Source of the DNA: Vulcanimicrobiota bacterium
GTDB lineage: Bacteria; Vulcanimicrobiota; Xenobia; Xenobiales; JADMJV01
Length of the DNA: 64,000 nt
Assembly (NCBI GenBank): GCA_019637395.1
Contig: JAHBVR010000014.1
Location: 62,001 to 126,000, forward strand
Reading direction: 5' to 3'
A program made the position numbers and the translations under genes. Below, one piece after another: positions 25,155 to 33,641 of this stretch. Position 1 is the first letter of the stretch, and every line of letters begins with the position of its first letter. The notes under the pieces are model-generated. The model did no database searches and was not told the DNA's origin. It saw only the letters and a program-made list of their open reading frames with translations.

Positions 25155-27041
25155 ATGAGACGACGACGCGGAATCGCCATCATCATCAGTTTGATGATGA
25201 TGGTCCTGGTCATTATGTTCGTCACCGCCATGGTGATAACGTTTCCCACCACCCTGGAGTCCTCGCGCAACAGTATGGAGGGCCGTCTGGCTCTGGCCGC
25301 CGCCCAATCGGGCGTGGACTATGCATGGTGCAGGCTGCAGGAACGCCCGAGCTGGAAAGGAGATGGCAGTCCGACTTCCCCCGGCTCGGAAACCACCATC
25401 AACACACCCGGGTTGGTGGTCCTGGAAGACCACGGGGATGTCTGGGGATTTATCACCGATAGCAGCGGTATAAAAAGCCAGTTCCGCATCCGCTTCAATT
25501 GGCATGACGGCACCGGCGGCGGTGACGGCCTGCAAGACCCCTCGACATTGTTGCGCATTCCCGGCCAGTACGTCTCGTTCAATAACCTGGATAAGTCCAC
25601 ACCGGCTCCGGTTTTACGCGGTACGCCCGGTTCGACTGCGGCAGTGACCACTTCTTCGCCCAGCCAGTATCCGGTTGCTCAATATAACTGCTGCATCCTG
25701 GTGGAAGGACTGGCCGGCAAAGGGTTGCGCGATACCGGTCCGTCGGCTCCGCTCCCCTCCCCGCTGGCGGGCCGGGTGGTCTCGCAAACTTTGGAAGTCG
25801 ATCTCGGCCGGCCCTCGCTGGCAAATCTGGATTCCGCCCTTTATGGGGGGGACATCAGGGCGATCGGCTCCGATCAGATCCTGGATGTTCAATCGGCCGG
25901 CACCGCTCCCCCCCGTTCACGGACCCTTTCGCGCGTGACCAACACCGGAGGAGCGAAGTACAAAACGCCGGCTGGTGGCAGCATTGTGGCTTCCGACACC
26001 ACTTTTAACACCATCGCCAGTGATGGGCCCCCTCCGACCATCACCCACGAAGACGTGGCTTCGCAGCGCAAGAAGTGGCTGCAGGTGAAAATGACCGACA
26101 TTGCTCAGGCGGACCCCGCCGTCGACGCCAAGCTGCCGGCCGGTACATATGTTTGGCGCCGCAATGGAACGATTGACTACTTCCACCAGGACTTCAATGG
26201 AACGATTCCGACGGGGACTCCCACCACTTTGCATAACAGTGGAGAACTCTCGGCTTTGATGGGCGCCGCTGGCACGCCTATCGAGATGGACGGCAGCACT
26301 TATACGCTCGAGTTTTCCAAAAACGTTTACGTTCAACCCTCAGGTGGCATCACAGGCCTGGCCATCGTGCCGGAACCTGACATCGCTCTGCTCGACGAAG
26401 ATCGGCCCAAGAATTTTTTTAACGGCGTCAGCGGTAGCTCGCCGGTATTGACCAGCACGGGCGACGTGACGATGAAAGGTTCCGTTATCGGCAAGGGCTC
26501 GGTCACCTCCACCGGAGATTTGACCTTTCAGGGCGCCAGTGTTTTCGAAACCGACCCGGGCAAAAACGTAGCCCTCTACGCGACCGGCAATATCACCATG
26601 GAGGCCATTCCTCCCACCGTCTCTTTGAATCTTAGTCCCAGCCACGGCCACCACGGCCATCACCGCTCCTTGCACCATCGCGGGCATCATCACTACCATC
26701 ACAACGGCCACCACAGCACCTCCCAGATGAACGCCTCGATTACGGCCATTACCAACCGCTTGGGGGCCAATCTGGACGGTAACGATGTAATGATCGCCGG
26801 GCTGGTTTATGCCGGCGGGAATTTCACTACGAACCTGGGTCAGGGAACGATGTATCTACGCGGTGCTCTGGTCGCCTATGGCGGCAACGCCGACGCAGGC
26901 GAGGAGGCGGGCACCAACGGGGGGCAGGTCTCGCTTGATTCCAAGGGAGCTCAGTTTGTCTTTGATCCCAACTACGTGGTCAGCTCGATGTCGCTGTCGG
27001 CGCCGAGCCGCCTGGTGCGCACCTTGCAGAATCGCTACTAG
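25155..27041 (+). CDS. PilX-like pilus-associated protein with histidine-rich tract
   Basis: The 628-residue protein begins MRRRRGIAIIISLMMMVLVI, a basic leader plus hydrophobic helix of the PilX/GspK N-terminal type, without the canonical Gly|Phe-Glu site. The body is rich in Ser, Gly and Thr, with beta-rich repeats (LTSTGDVTMKGSVIGKGSVT; VALYATGNITMEA). Near residues 496-521 there are 14 histidines in 26 residues, a metal-binding composition. LVRTLQNRY ends the protein. An AAGG site lies directly ahead of the ATG. It closes the pilin-cytochrome operon and is the likely surface-exposed, metal-binding partner. Confidence 0.78.
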   Translation: MRRRRGIAIIISLMMMVLVIMFVTAMVITFPTTLESSRNSMEGRLALAAAQSGVDYAWCRLQERPSWKGDGSPTSPGSETTINTPGLVVLEDHGDVWGFITDSSGIKSQFRIRFNWHDGTGGGDGLQDPSTLLRIPGQYVSFNNLDKSTPAPVLRGTPGSTAAVTTSSPSQYPVAQYNCCILVEGLAGKGLRDTGPSAPLPSPLAGRVVSQTLEVDLGRPSLANLDSALYGGDIRAIGSDQILDVQSAGTAPPRSRTLSRVTNTGGAKYKTPAGGSIVASDTTFNTIASDGPPPTITHEDVASQRKKWLQVKMTDIAQADPAVDAKLPAGTYVWRRNGTIDYFHQDFNGTIPTGTPTTLHNSGELSALMGAAGTPIEMDGSTYTLEFSKNVYVQPSGGITGLAIVPEPDIALLDEDRPKNFFNGVSGSSPVLTSTGDVTMKGSVIGKGSVTSTGDLTFQGASVFETDPGKNVALYATGNITMEAIPPTVSLNLSPSHGHHGHHRSLHHRGHHHYHHNGHHSTSQMNASITAITNRLGANLDGNDVMIAGLVYAGGNFTTNLGQGTMYLRGALVAYGGNADAGEEAGTNGGQVSLDSKGAQFVFDPNYVVSSMSLSAPSRLVRTLQNRY

Positions 27042-27050
27042 GCCCTCCAT

Positions 27051-28334
27051 TTAAAAAACCAGGGCCACCGCGAAAGAGACGACAGCGCCCAGCAGCAGGG
27101 GTTTGACCACGTGCTTGAGCAGTTCGCGGGGATCGACGCCGACCAGGCCGGCGGTGTAGATGACCACGGCCGAAACGGGCGAGAGGGTGCGGCCGAAGCT
27201 GCCGGAATGGCAGGCGATGGTGGCGATGCGGACGGGTTGGTGGCTTTCGTCGAGATGGGGCAGCAGACTTTGGGCAAAGGCCAGCACCGGGCCGGAGCCG
27301 GAGCCGGAAAGCATGGCCAGCAAACCGGGAAAGACGATGGCCAGCAGCACTCCCAGGGCGCGGTCGTTGCCGACCAGCAAGAGCAGGCTCTGAGTCAGAC
27401 CGATGGCGGTCAGGCCGGCTCCGAAGCATTGGGCGGTGATGGTCAGGGAGATGACCGAGGCGTAGGCGCGTCCCATGCCTTCAAAGAACTCCTGGCTGAT
27501 GGCCTGCAGTTGGCGCCAGCAAAGCAGGCAGACCAGGCCGGTTCCCAGCAGCATGGCGCGCACCACCGGCAAGCCCAGGGCTACGTTGGCGAAGCTCGGG
27601 TCCTGGGGTGGAGTGGATAGCCAGACCAGTCCCGGGGTGCCGGCAAAAGAGAGCAGCAGCACGGTGACGGGAAAAAGCGGCATGAAGGCGCGCACCCAAT
27701 TGACCGGCAGCCGGGCCGGGGGTTCGGGTTCGTGTTTGAGACGGCGGGCTGTGAAAAACCAATAGGCGGCCGCTGTGAAGACCGCGCCGGCGATGCTGCT
27801 GGGCACGATCAAGGCGGTAATGGGTCCCGACCCGTCGTGGGTGGTGGCTCCCACCGCCAGCACATCCTGGGCGGCCGGATTGAGCAATTCGCCGCCGAAG
27901 CTGGCTCCCAACACCAGCGCCGCGCCGGCTTGAGCCGGCGTCAGACCGGCCGCGCGCAGCAGCGGAATCAGTACCGGACCCAGGGCGGCGGCGGTGCCGG
28001 CCTGGCTGGGGATGGCCAGGTTGCAGAAGTAGGCCACCAGGATGGCGGCCGGGGCCAGCCAGGGGCCGGTGCCGTGCAACAATCGCGTCAGGGCCACCAC
28101 TAACTGGCGGTCGCAGCCTGAGGCCGTGAGCACGGCGGCAAAACCCATGGCCGAGCAGATGGGGGCGACCACGCCGGCCACCATGGCTTTGCCGAAGGTG
28201 TCGACGATGAGCAGCGGCTGGCCGGCCAGGCTGGCCATGACCAGACCGGAGGTGAACAGCACAAGGCGGACTTCGACGCGGCGCACCAGCAGAACGACGG
28301 TCGCGGCCACGACCAGCAGGCCCAGGAAAATCAA
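27051..28334 (-). CDS. DcuC-family C4-dicarboxylate transporter
   Basis: The 427-residue protein has about twelve membrane helices. It shows the conserved block around SGCDRQLVVALTRLL, then CNLAIPSQAGTAAALGPVLI and SFGGELLNPAAQDVLAVG, matching E. coli DcuC, which exchanges or exports succinate and related C4-dicarboxylates across the inner membrane. The substrate is inferred from the family. The start is a TTG that overlaps the stop of the PilZ protein (TTGA), so both come from one message. It is convergent with the pilin operon, 10 bases apart. Confidence 0.85.
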   Translation of the reverse strand: MIFLGLLVVAATVVLLVRRVEVRLVLFTSGLVMASLAGQPLLIVDTFGKAMVAGVVAPICSAMGFAAVLTASGCDRQLVVALTRLLHGTGPWLAPAAILVAYFCNLAIPSQAGTAAALGPVLIPLLRAAGLTPAQAGAALVLGASFGGELLNPAAQDVLAVGATTHDGSGPITALIVPSSIAGAVFTAAAYWFFTARRLKHEPEPPARLPVNWVRAFMPLFPVTVLLLSFAGTPGLVWLSTPPQDPSFANVALGLPVVRAMLLGTGLVCLLCWRQLQAISQEFFEGMGRAYASVISLTITAQCFGAGLTAIGLTQSLLLLVGNDRALGVLLAIVFPGLLAMLSGSGSGPVLAFAQSLLPHLDESHQPVRIATIACHSGSFGRTLSPVSAVVIYTAGLVGVDPRELLKHVVKPLLLGAVVSFAVALVF

Positions 28335-29605
28335 ACTTGAGGGCGGCTGAGGATGGTTTTGATGTAGAGGTCGAGGCGGCTCAGATTGGTCCCGCCGGCA
28401 TCGATAAAGCTGAGATTGACCAGCCAGCCGTCGGGGTCAGGGCGTTGATGCAGCACCACGCCGGACAGGAAGAGGGTAGGCAGATAGCCGATCGGGCCCA
28501 GAATGAGGCGCAGGGCTTCGCCGATCTCCCAGGATTTGGTCGTGCGCAGCAGGGTTCCGCCCCGGCTGAGGTCGAGCAGAGTGGCCAGTTCGAACTCGCC
28601 GCGCCAGTCGCGAACCTCCACCGGTAGAGAAGTCTGGGCGCGCACGTAGCGTCGCTTCTGGTCGAGGTGGGCGGGCATGAAGCCGAGGTCTTTAAGGGCG
28701 GGATTGGCCCAGGTGGGGATGAGGGAGCCGCGGTATTCCAATCCAATACGAAAACGGTCGCGGAAGGGCCGGCAGAAGCGCACCAGGCCGTCGACGGGAG
28801 CAAAGTCGGCGTAGGCCGCCGGAGCGGCCACCTGGAGGCTGGTTCCGCGCGATAGTTTGCGGTTGGTTAGCAGGCCCAGGCCGGCCGGGGAAAGATCGAG
28901 GATTTCAGCGCTGTGGCGGCCCAGGTTGGTTTCGTAGAGGCAGGTGAGACGCAGCACGCGCCGCCGCTCTTCCACGCTGGCTTTGTCTTCAAAGGCGAAC
29001 TCGCGAAAACCCTTGAGGATTTTGTTGAAGAGCGGTTGAGGCCGGTCCACCAGGCGGGCTTGCGCTTGTGTCAAAAGCGCATTCCATTCCTCGACGGAGG
29101 GACCGCTGGTTTCGATTTCCTCGGCGTGGATGATCTCGGGTACGGTCATGGGTTCTGGGGGAGGTTCCTGGACGACGGTGGGAGCGGCCGGTTCCGAAGC
29201 CTCTTCGAGTTGCAAGGGGACGGGCTCGGGAATGAGTTCGATGGCTACCGGGTGCAAAAAATCGAAGGTGGCCAGGATTGGCTGGGCCCAGCTTGCTTCG
29301 AGATCTTGAGCCGACATTTCCACTTCCAGCCCGGCCAGCAAGACATCGCGGTGAGCGTGGCGGCGGCACCAACGCACGATGGCCTGGACGGGCTTGAGAG
29401 CAACGCCGGGGCGGGAGATGGTGAGGACCTCGTTGCGGGCCAGGCGCCGGGCCAGCTCCAGGCGCATACCGCGCGGGCTGACGTCCTTAAGGGCGCCGTC
29501 AAAGCTTTCGCCGTTCAGTTCACAGCGAATGGGCACATTGCAACTGACGCGCAGGTTGTTGCGCCGATTGTCCTCGGTGTTCGGTGCCAGAATCTGTTCC
29601 CCCAA
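28331..29605 (-). CDS. Triple PilZ domain protein
   Basis: The 424-residue protein has three PilZ-like modules, each starting with an RxxxR-type motif: NRRNNLRVSCNVPIRC near residue 13, ERRRVLRLTCLYETN near 215, and KRRYVRAQTSLPVEVR near 330. These are followed by the D/N-x-S-x-x-G motif (DVSPRGMRLEL; DLSPAGLGLL; DLSRGGTLL). PilZ domains bind cyclic di-GMP. A Pro/Glu-rich linker (PEPVPLQLEEASEPA) separates modules 1 and 2. Start TTG with GGAG close upstream. The protein probably senses cyclic di-GMP and may act on flagella or pili encoded elsewhere. Confidence 0.82.
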   Translation of the reverse strand: MGEQILAPNTEDNRRNNLRVSCNVPIRCELNGESFDGALKDVSPRGMRLELARRLARNEVLTISRPGVALKPVQAIVRWCRRHAHRDVLLAGLEVEMSAQDLEASWAQPILATFDFLHPVAIELIPEPVPLQLEEASEPAAPTVVQEPPPEPMTVPEIIHAEEIETSGPSVEEWNALLTQAQARLVDRPQPLFNKILKGFREFAFEDKASVEERRRVLRLTCLYETNLGRHSAEILDLSPAGLGLLTNRKLSRGTSLQVAAPAAYADFAPVDGLVRFCRPFRDRFRIGLEYRGSLIPTWANPALKDLGFMPAHLDQKRRYVRAQTSLPVEVRDWRGEFELATLLDLSRGGTLLRTTKSWEIGEALRLILGPIGYLPTLFLSGVVLHQRPDPDGWLVNLSFIDAGGTNLSRLDLYIKTILSRPQV

Positions 29606-29646
29606 AGCTCCTGCTTGTTCGCCGTTCGATAGTGATCGCCTGCGGT

Positions 29647-30105
29647 CTAAAAGTTAAAGGAGCCGTCCGAGTTGTAGCCTTTGTAGGTAAAAGTGCCATC
29701 CGAATTGTAGCGGATGTTGCTGCCGGGAGCCTGGTAGCCGAAGGTCCCGTCTGAGCGATAGGTGGTGTTACCGTTGGTGACGGTGAAGTTGCCGTTGCTG
29801 TCGTGGCCGATGGGGGGAAGTTGGGGCAGATGTTCGGCGGCCTTGAACACGCCGCAGGTGGTGGCCCGGGCACCCTGAAAAGCGGCATCGCCGACTTTCT
29901 GGAAGAAGTTTCTGGGTTTCGGGATCAGGCCGGGGTCGCGTTCGCCGGCCTTGAAGTTGTCTTCCAACTGGGCCTGGCGGTGCCGTTCTTCGTTAAGGAG
30001 CGTCTTGTCGCAATCCAGCAGGCGGTCGCCGTAGCCAACGCGGGGAGGGTTGGCCCAGGCCGGGGTCTGCAGGTAGGGGGTGTAGTTTGTTTTCAAGTCG
30101 CTCAT
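29647..30105 (-). CDS. Hypothetical protein with YNSDGTF-type C-terminal repeats
   Basis: The 152-residue protein has a polar N-terminal half (NEERHRQAQLEDNFKAGERD). The C-terminal part holds short repeats of the form x-Y/R-x-S-D-G-T/S-F (TYRSDGTFGY; IRYNSDGTFTY; GYNSDGSFNF), a short-period beta repeat like those in spore-coat or cell-wall-binding peptides. There is no signal peptide. The ATG begins MSDLKTNYTPYL. Its function is not known to me. Confidence 0.65.
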   Translation of the reverse strand: MSDLKTNYTPYLQTPAWANPPRVGYGDRLLDCDKTLLNEERHRQAQLEDNFKAGERDPGLIPKPRNFFQKVGDAAFQGARATTCGVFKAAEHLPQLPPIGHDSNGNFTVTNGNTTYRSDGTFGYQAPGSNIRYNSDGTFTYKGYNSDGSFNF

Positions 30106-30200
30106 AGGCTGAGCTTAACCGGTCGGGGAGGGGGATGGGTCGTCAGGTTCGTGAACAGAGTGTTACGGTTGTGAACGATTTGTTGGGGTTTGTGCAGGGG

Positions 30201-30434
30201 TCCGGCAGCGAAAGGAAGCGCTTTAAGCGCATATGCGTGACACTCCGGACTATTCTAGCCAGCCTGGCTGAAGGCGACCGTGTCGAAGGTATACTCGCCG
30301 ACTGTCCAACTCTAACCGAAGCAGACGTTCGTTGCGTCATAGCCTACGCCGCGGCGTCGGCGGCCGAGGACCTCGGCTGCCTCGTTTGCCGGCCTGCAAC
30401 CAGACCAGGACCACACTCATCCAGCGAATCCTGA
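30201..30434 (+). pseudogene. Remnant of a DUF433-type antitoxin
   Basis: The frame reads ILASLAEGDRVEGILADCP followed by TLTEADVRCVIAYAAASAAE, the C-terminal half of DUF433 proteins (S-I-L-x-x-L-A-x-G then L-T-x-x-D-I-R-x-x-L-x-Y-A). The preceding part (FKRICVTLRT) is a corrupted version of the usual C-x-G-x-P-x-I-x-G-T-R motif, and there is no start codon with a ribosome site. DUF433 proteins act as VapB-like antitoxins paired with DUF5615 toxins. No toxin is seen downstream, only a short non-coding stretch to 30530. Confidence 0.5.
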
Positions 30435-30530
30435 CGGTGATGAGTATGGAGGGAGCAAAGTCCTGGGGCGGGCGTGACGTCATTGCCAGTGATTTGAAAG
30501 TCCGAATTCGCCGAGGCGATGCCGGTGCGT

Positions 30531-31631
30531 TTAGACGTTGAAGCGGAAGTGGACGACGTCGCCGTCCTTCATTAAGTAATCGCGGCCTTCCAGGCGCATG
30601 ACGCCTTTGTCTTTGGCGCCTTTTTCGCCGCCGCAGGCGACGTACTCGTCGTAGCCGATGACTTCGGCGCGGATGAAGCCTTTTTCGAAGTCGCCGTGGA
30701 TGATGCCGGCGCACTGGGGGGCGGTCATGCCTTTGGTGAAGGGCCAGGCGCGCGCTTCCTGGACGCCGGCGGTGAAGTAGGTGACCATGCGCAGGGCTCG
30801 GAAGGCGGCGTAGATCAGCTGGTCGACGCCGGAGCTTTTGACACCTAGCGATTCCAGGTATTCGGCCTTTTCGGAAGCGTCCAGCTGGGACAGTTCGGCT
30901 TCGATCTGGGCCGAGATGATCACCACTTCGCGGCCTTCTTTGGCGGCGTGTTCTTTGAGTTTTTGAACGTGGGGATTGGCGTCGGGGTTGGCCAGTTCGT
31001 CTTCGTTGACGTTGGCGGCGTAGAGGACCGGCTTGGTGGAGAGTAATTGCGATTTGCGCATGACGGCCTGTTGTTCTTCGGGGAAGGAGTCCAGGTCGAT
31101 GACCCCGCCGGCTTCCACGATGGGCAGGATCTTCTCGAAGGTTTCCAGTTCCAGGGCCACTTTTTTGTCGCCTTGTTTGAACGACTTGCGCAGGCGTTCC
31201 AGTCTTCGGGTCAGAGACTCGGCGTCCGACAGGCATAATTCTATATGGATGGTTTCCAGATCGCGAATCGGGTCGACGCTGCCGTCCACATGCACGATAT
31301 CGCTATTCTCAAAACAACGCACCACGTGGACCACCGCGTTGACTTCGCGGATGTGGGCCAGAAACTGATTGCCCAGGCCTTCGCCTTTGCTGGCACCGCG
31401 CACCAGCCCGGCGATGTCCACGAATTCGAAGACGGCCGGCACGGTGACGGGGGTCTTGACCAGTTCTTGCAGCACCTGCAGCCGCGGATCGTGGACTTTG
31501 ACGATGCCGCTATTGGGTTCGATGGTGCAGAAGGGATAATTGGCGCTCTCCGCCTGGTAAGACGAGGTGAGAGCATTAAACAGGGTCGATTTGCCCACAT
31601 TGGGCAAGCCCACGATTCCGGCCTTTAACAA
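30531..31631 (-). CDS. ychF: Ribosome-associated GTPase/ATPase YchF
   Basis: The 366-residue protein begins MLKAGIVGLPNVGKSTLFNA, with the P-loop at residues 8-16. The G3-like motif DIAGLVRGASKGEGLGN and the long coiled-coil insertion (SLTRRLERLRKSFKQGDKK) follow. In place of NKxD the nucleotide-specificity motif is YAANVNEDE, the feature that makes YchF (OLA1) prefer ATP. The C-terminal TGS domain ends GDVVHFRFNV. YchF binds the 70S ribosome and takes part in translation and stress control. Family length is 360-365, so it is complete. Confidence 0.95.
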   Translation of the reverse strand: MLKAGIVGLPNVGKSTLFNALTSSYQAESANYPFCTIEPNSGIVKVHDPRLQVLQELVKTPVTVPAVFEFVDIAGLVRGASKGEGLGNQFLAHIREVNAVVHVVRCFENSDIVHVDGSVDPIRDLETIHIELCLSDAESLTRRLERLRKSFKQGDKKVALELETFEKILPIVEAGGVIDLDSFPEEQQAVMRKSQLLSTKPVLYAANVNEDELANPDANPHVQKLKEHAAKEGREVVIISAQIEAELSQLDASEKAEYLESLGVKSSGVDQLIYAAFRALRMVTYFTAGVQEARAWPFTKGMTAPQCAGIIHGDFEKGFIRAEVIGYDEYVACGGEKGAKDKGVMRLEGRDYLMKDGDVVHFRFNV

Positions 31632-31682
31632 CGCTTTTGGGTTCCTCTCGGCCGGGCTCGAGCCCGACTCGGCCTGCGGCTT

Positions 31683-32504
31683 CTAGGCGCGCGGCTCCCC
31701 CCCTTTCAGGGGAGGCCCGTCTCGTAGTCGCCGGCGCAATTCTTCCAGGGGAGCACGCCAGGGGTCGAGCGGTTCCAGCCACCAGGTGACGCCGGCCTGG
31801 TGGTAGGACTGGACGAGCTCGCGGTCGCGGAGGGGGGCGTCACCGGTCCAGGCGCCGGCCACCAGGTCCTGGCCGGGACGGGCCAGCGGGGCCAGTTCGG
31901 CGGCCGTCAGAGCTCGATCGAAGCAGGCCGGCACCAGTCCCTGGTGGCGGGCGGCACGAGCTAAGGGCCCGGGTTGAAACGGGAAGGTGGCTGCGATCCA
32001 GATGGGGATGGGGTGGGGCGGCCGGGGCAGGAAGCCTCGGGTTTTGAGCCGGTAGAATTTGCCGCGGTGGATGGTGGGACGGCCGGTCCACAGGCGTTGG
32101 AGCAGTGCCAGGCATTCGTCGGTCATCTCGGCGCGCAGGCCAAGGCTGGCTGCTTCGCCCAGGTCGCTGGATTCTTCCGGATCGGGCGCCCCCAGGCCGA
32201 CGCCCAGGATCAGGCGGCCCTGGCAGAGCTGCTGCAAGGAAGTGGTCTGCCGGGCCAACTGGGTGGGGCGGCGGCGAAAGACCGGGGTGACCATGGTGCC
32301 CAGTTTGATGTGTTCGGTGCGCAGGGCGGCGGCGGCCAGTCCGATCCAGGGGTCGCCGATTTGAGGTCCCCAGCGGTCCCAGTTGATGTGGTCCCAAAGG
32401 AAGAAGCCATCCCAGCCGGCCTGCTCGGCCTCGGCGGCGAGCGTGGCCAGGATGTTGGGGTCGCACCACTCCCCGAAGGGGGCCAGATTGACGGCGAAAC
32501 GCAC
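31683..32504 (-). CDS. LLM-class flavin-dependent oxidoreductase
   Basis: The predicted 273 residues start RFAVNLAPFGEWCDP and continue EQAGWDGFFLWDHINW, then LAARALRTEHIKLGTMV-type strands and ILGVGLGAPD: the TIM-barrel bacterial luciferase-like fold that binds F420 or FMN. The frame is open upstream to a TTG at 32549, but the conserved first strand begins at the GTG at 32504, preceded by a GGAAAA stretch. These enzymes oxidise or reduce varied small molecules. The cofactor and substrate cannot be told from the sequence. The gene stands between YchF and the divergent papain-like gene. Confidence 0.78.
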   Translation of the reverse strand: MRFAVNLAPFGEWCDPNILATLAAEAEQAGWDGFFLWDHINWDRWGPQIGDPWIGLAAAALRTEHIKLGTMVTPVFRRRPTQLARQTTSLQQLCQGRLILGVGLGAPDPEESSDLGEAASLGLRAEMTDECLALLQRLWTGRPTIHRGKFYRLKTRGFLPRPPHPIPIWIAATFPFQPGPLARAARHQGLVPACFDRALTAAELAPLARPGQDLVAGAWTGDAPLRDRELVQSYHQAGVTWWLEPLDPWRAPLEELRRRLRDGPPLKGGEPRA

Positions 32505-32660
32505 GACTCGGAGATTTTCCAGTTGCTTGTGCAGCTCCTGGTCCAGCAATCTTCACAATCTGGATACAAACTGTTCACAAGAAACCTTTCAGAATAATTT
32601 CAGACCAAGCAGGGGGCCGTATTCTCAGGGCTAGAGAAATGCAACGGAGGAATAGCCCAA

Positions 32661-33641
32661 ATGAGCATCGGCAGCATCAACCGCACCCAGGCCCCCACTC
32701 AGACCCGGCCGGCGGCCCCGCCCCCGGCCCGCCCCCAGGTCCAGGGCGGCGACCGTTTCACTCCCAGTCAGCCGGCCGATTCGGGCATTTACGACCGGCG
32801 CACGCTCCAGGCGGCGGGTGCCGGTCCGGCTTATGCCAATGACCCGACCCTCGATCACAATCGCCAGGTCTGCGATCCCAATCTGAGCAATCAGCCGCTG
32901 GTAGCCGAGGGCGGTCGCTGGAACGGCTCCAGCATTCTTAATGCCCAGTCCCAGCTGGACACGGTGGGCACGGATCAGGCCAGCCAGCAGAGTCGCTGTG
33001 GCGCTTCTTCGGTGCTGGCCGGGGCGGTGATGGCCGGCCCTGAGGCGACTGCCCGGGTGGCCGAGCGCCTGGGCGCCGGTTCGCAAAATCCGGAGGAGAC
33101 GGCTCGACTCAACGCGGTGCGCGACCGCCTGCTCAACGGCACGGCCACCCACGCCGATCTCTCCACGCTCCAAGATGTCGCTTACAATCGCTACAATACC
33201 GACGGCCAGAGCGGCCTCACCACGGCCGAAATGACGGCCATGCAGCGGGGTCTGGCCGGCAACGTGGAATTCGACGCCGTGGGCAATACCAGCACCGACA
33301 GTGGCGACCGGGCTGTCCCCCGCCAGGGCCACGTGGTCGAAGAAAGCGGCCGCACCCTGGACCGCATCGACGGTCTGCGCAACGGGCAGAGCTTTTCCCT
33401 GGGAGTGGACACCGACAACGACGGCCAGTTCAACCACTGGGTGCAGGTGGGACGCGACCAGGACGGCAACACCTACACCTACGATCCTTATCCGGCCGGC
33501 AATCAGCCTCACATCAGCCGCCCCGATCCCAACGGCAACGTGGGCCCCTACGAACGCTATACCGAAGCCGAGATGGGCCAGCAGGCGGGCGGTAACTACG
33601 GGCGGGTGAACATTATCGGAGGCGGAACCACCAGCTTCTAG
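32661..33641 (+). CDS. Putative papain-like cysteine peptidase or toxin-like protein
   Basis: The 326-residue protein has a disordered Pro-rich head (TQTRPAAPPPARPQVQ, residues 14-29). QSRCGASSVLAGAVMAG places a Cys113 at the start of a helix. FNHWVQVGRD has His259 and TYTYDPYPAG has Asp275. The order Cys, His, Asp with helix then strands is that of papain-like enzymes (C39, transglutaminase and some polymorphic toxins). Activity is inferred, since no family is matched. A GGAGGA site precedes the ATG. No signal peptide is seen. The convergent HMG-CoA lyase gene shares four bases with it (CTAG, overlapping stops). Confidence 0.68.
   Translation: MSIGSINRTQAPTQTRPAAPPPARPQVQGGDRFTPSQPADSGIYDRRTLQAAGAGPAYANDPTLDHNRQVCDPNLSNQPLVAEGGRWNGSSILNAQSQLDTVGTDQASQQSRCGASSVLAGAVMAGPEATARVAERLGAGSQNPEETARLNAVRDRLLNGTATHADLSTLQDVAYNRYNTDGQSGLTTAEMTAMQRGLAGNVEFDAVGNTSTDSGDRAVPRQGHVVEESGRTLDRIDGLRNGQSFSLGVDTDNDGQFNHWVQVGRDQDGNTYTYDPYPAGNQPHISRPDPNGNVGPYERYTEAEMGQQAGGNYGRVNIIGGGTTSF

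Noticed and set aside
30106-30530. A new small gene on the plus strand
   Set aside because: The only meaningful part is the DUF433-like tail; it has no start codon with a ribosome site.
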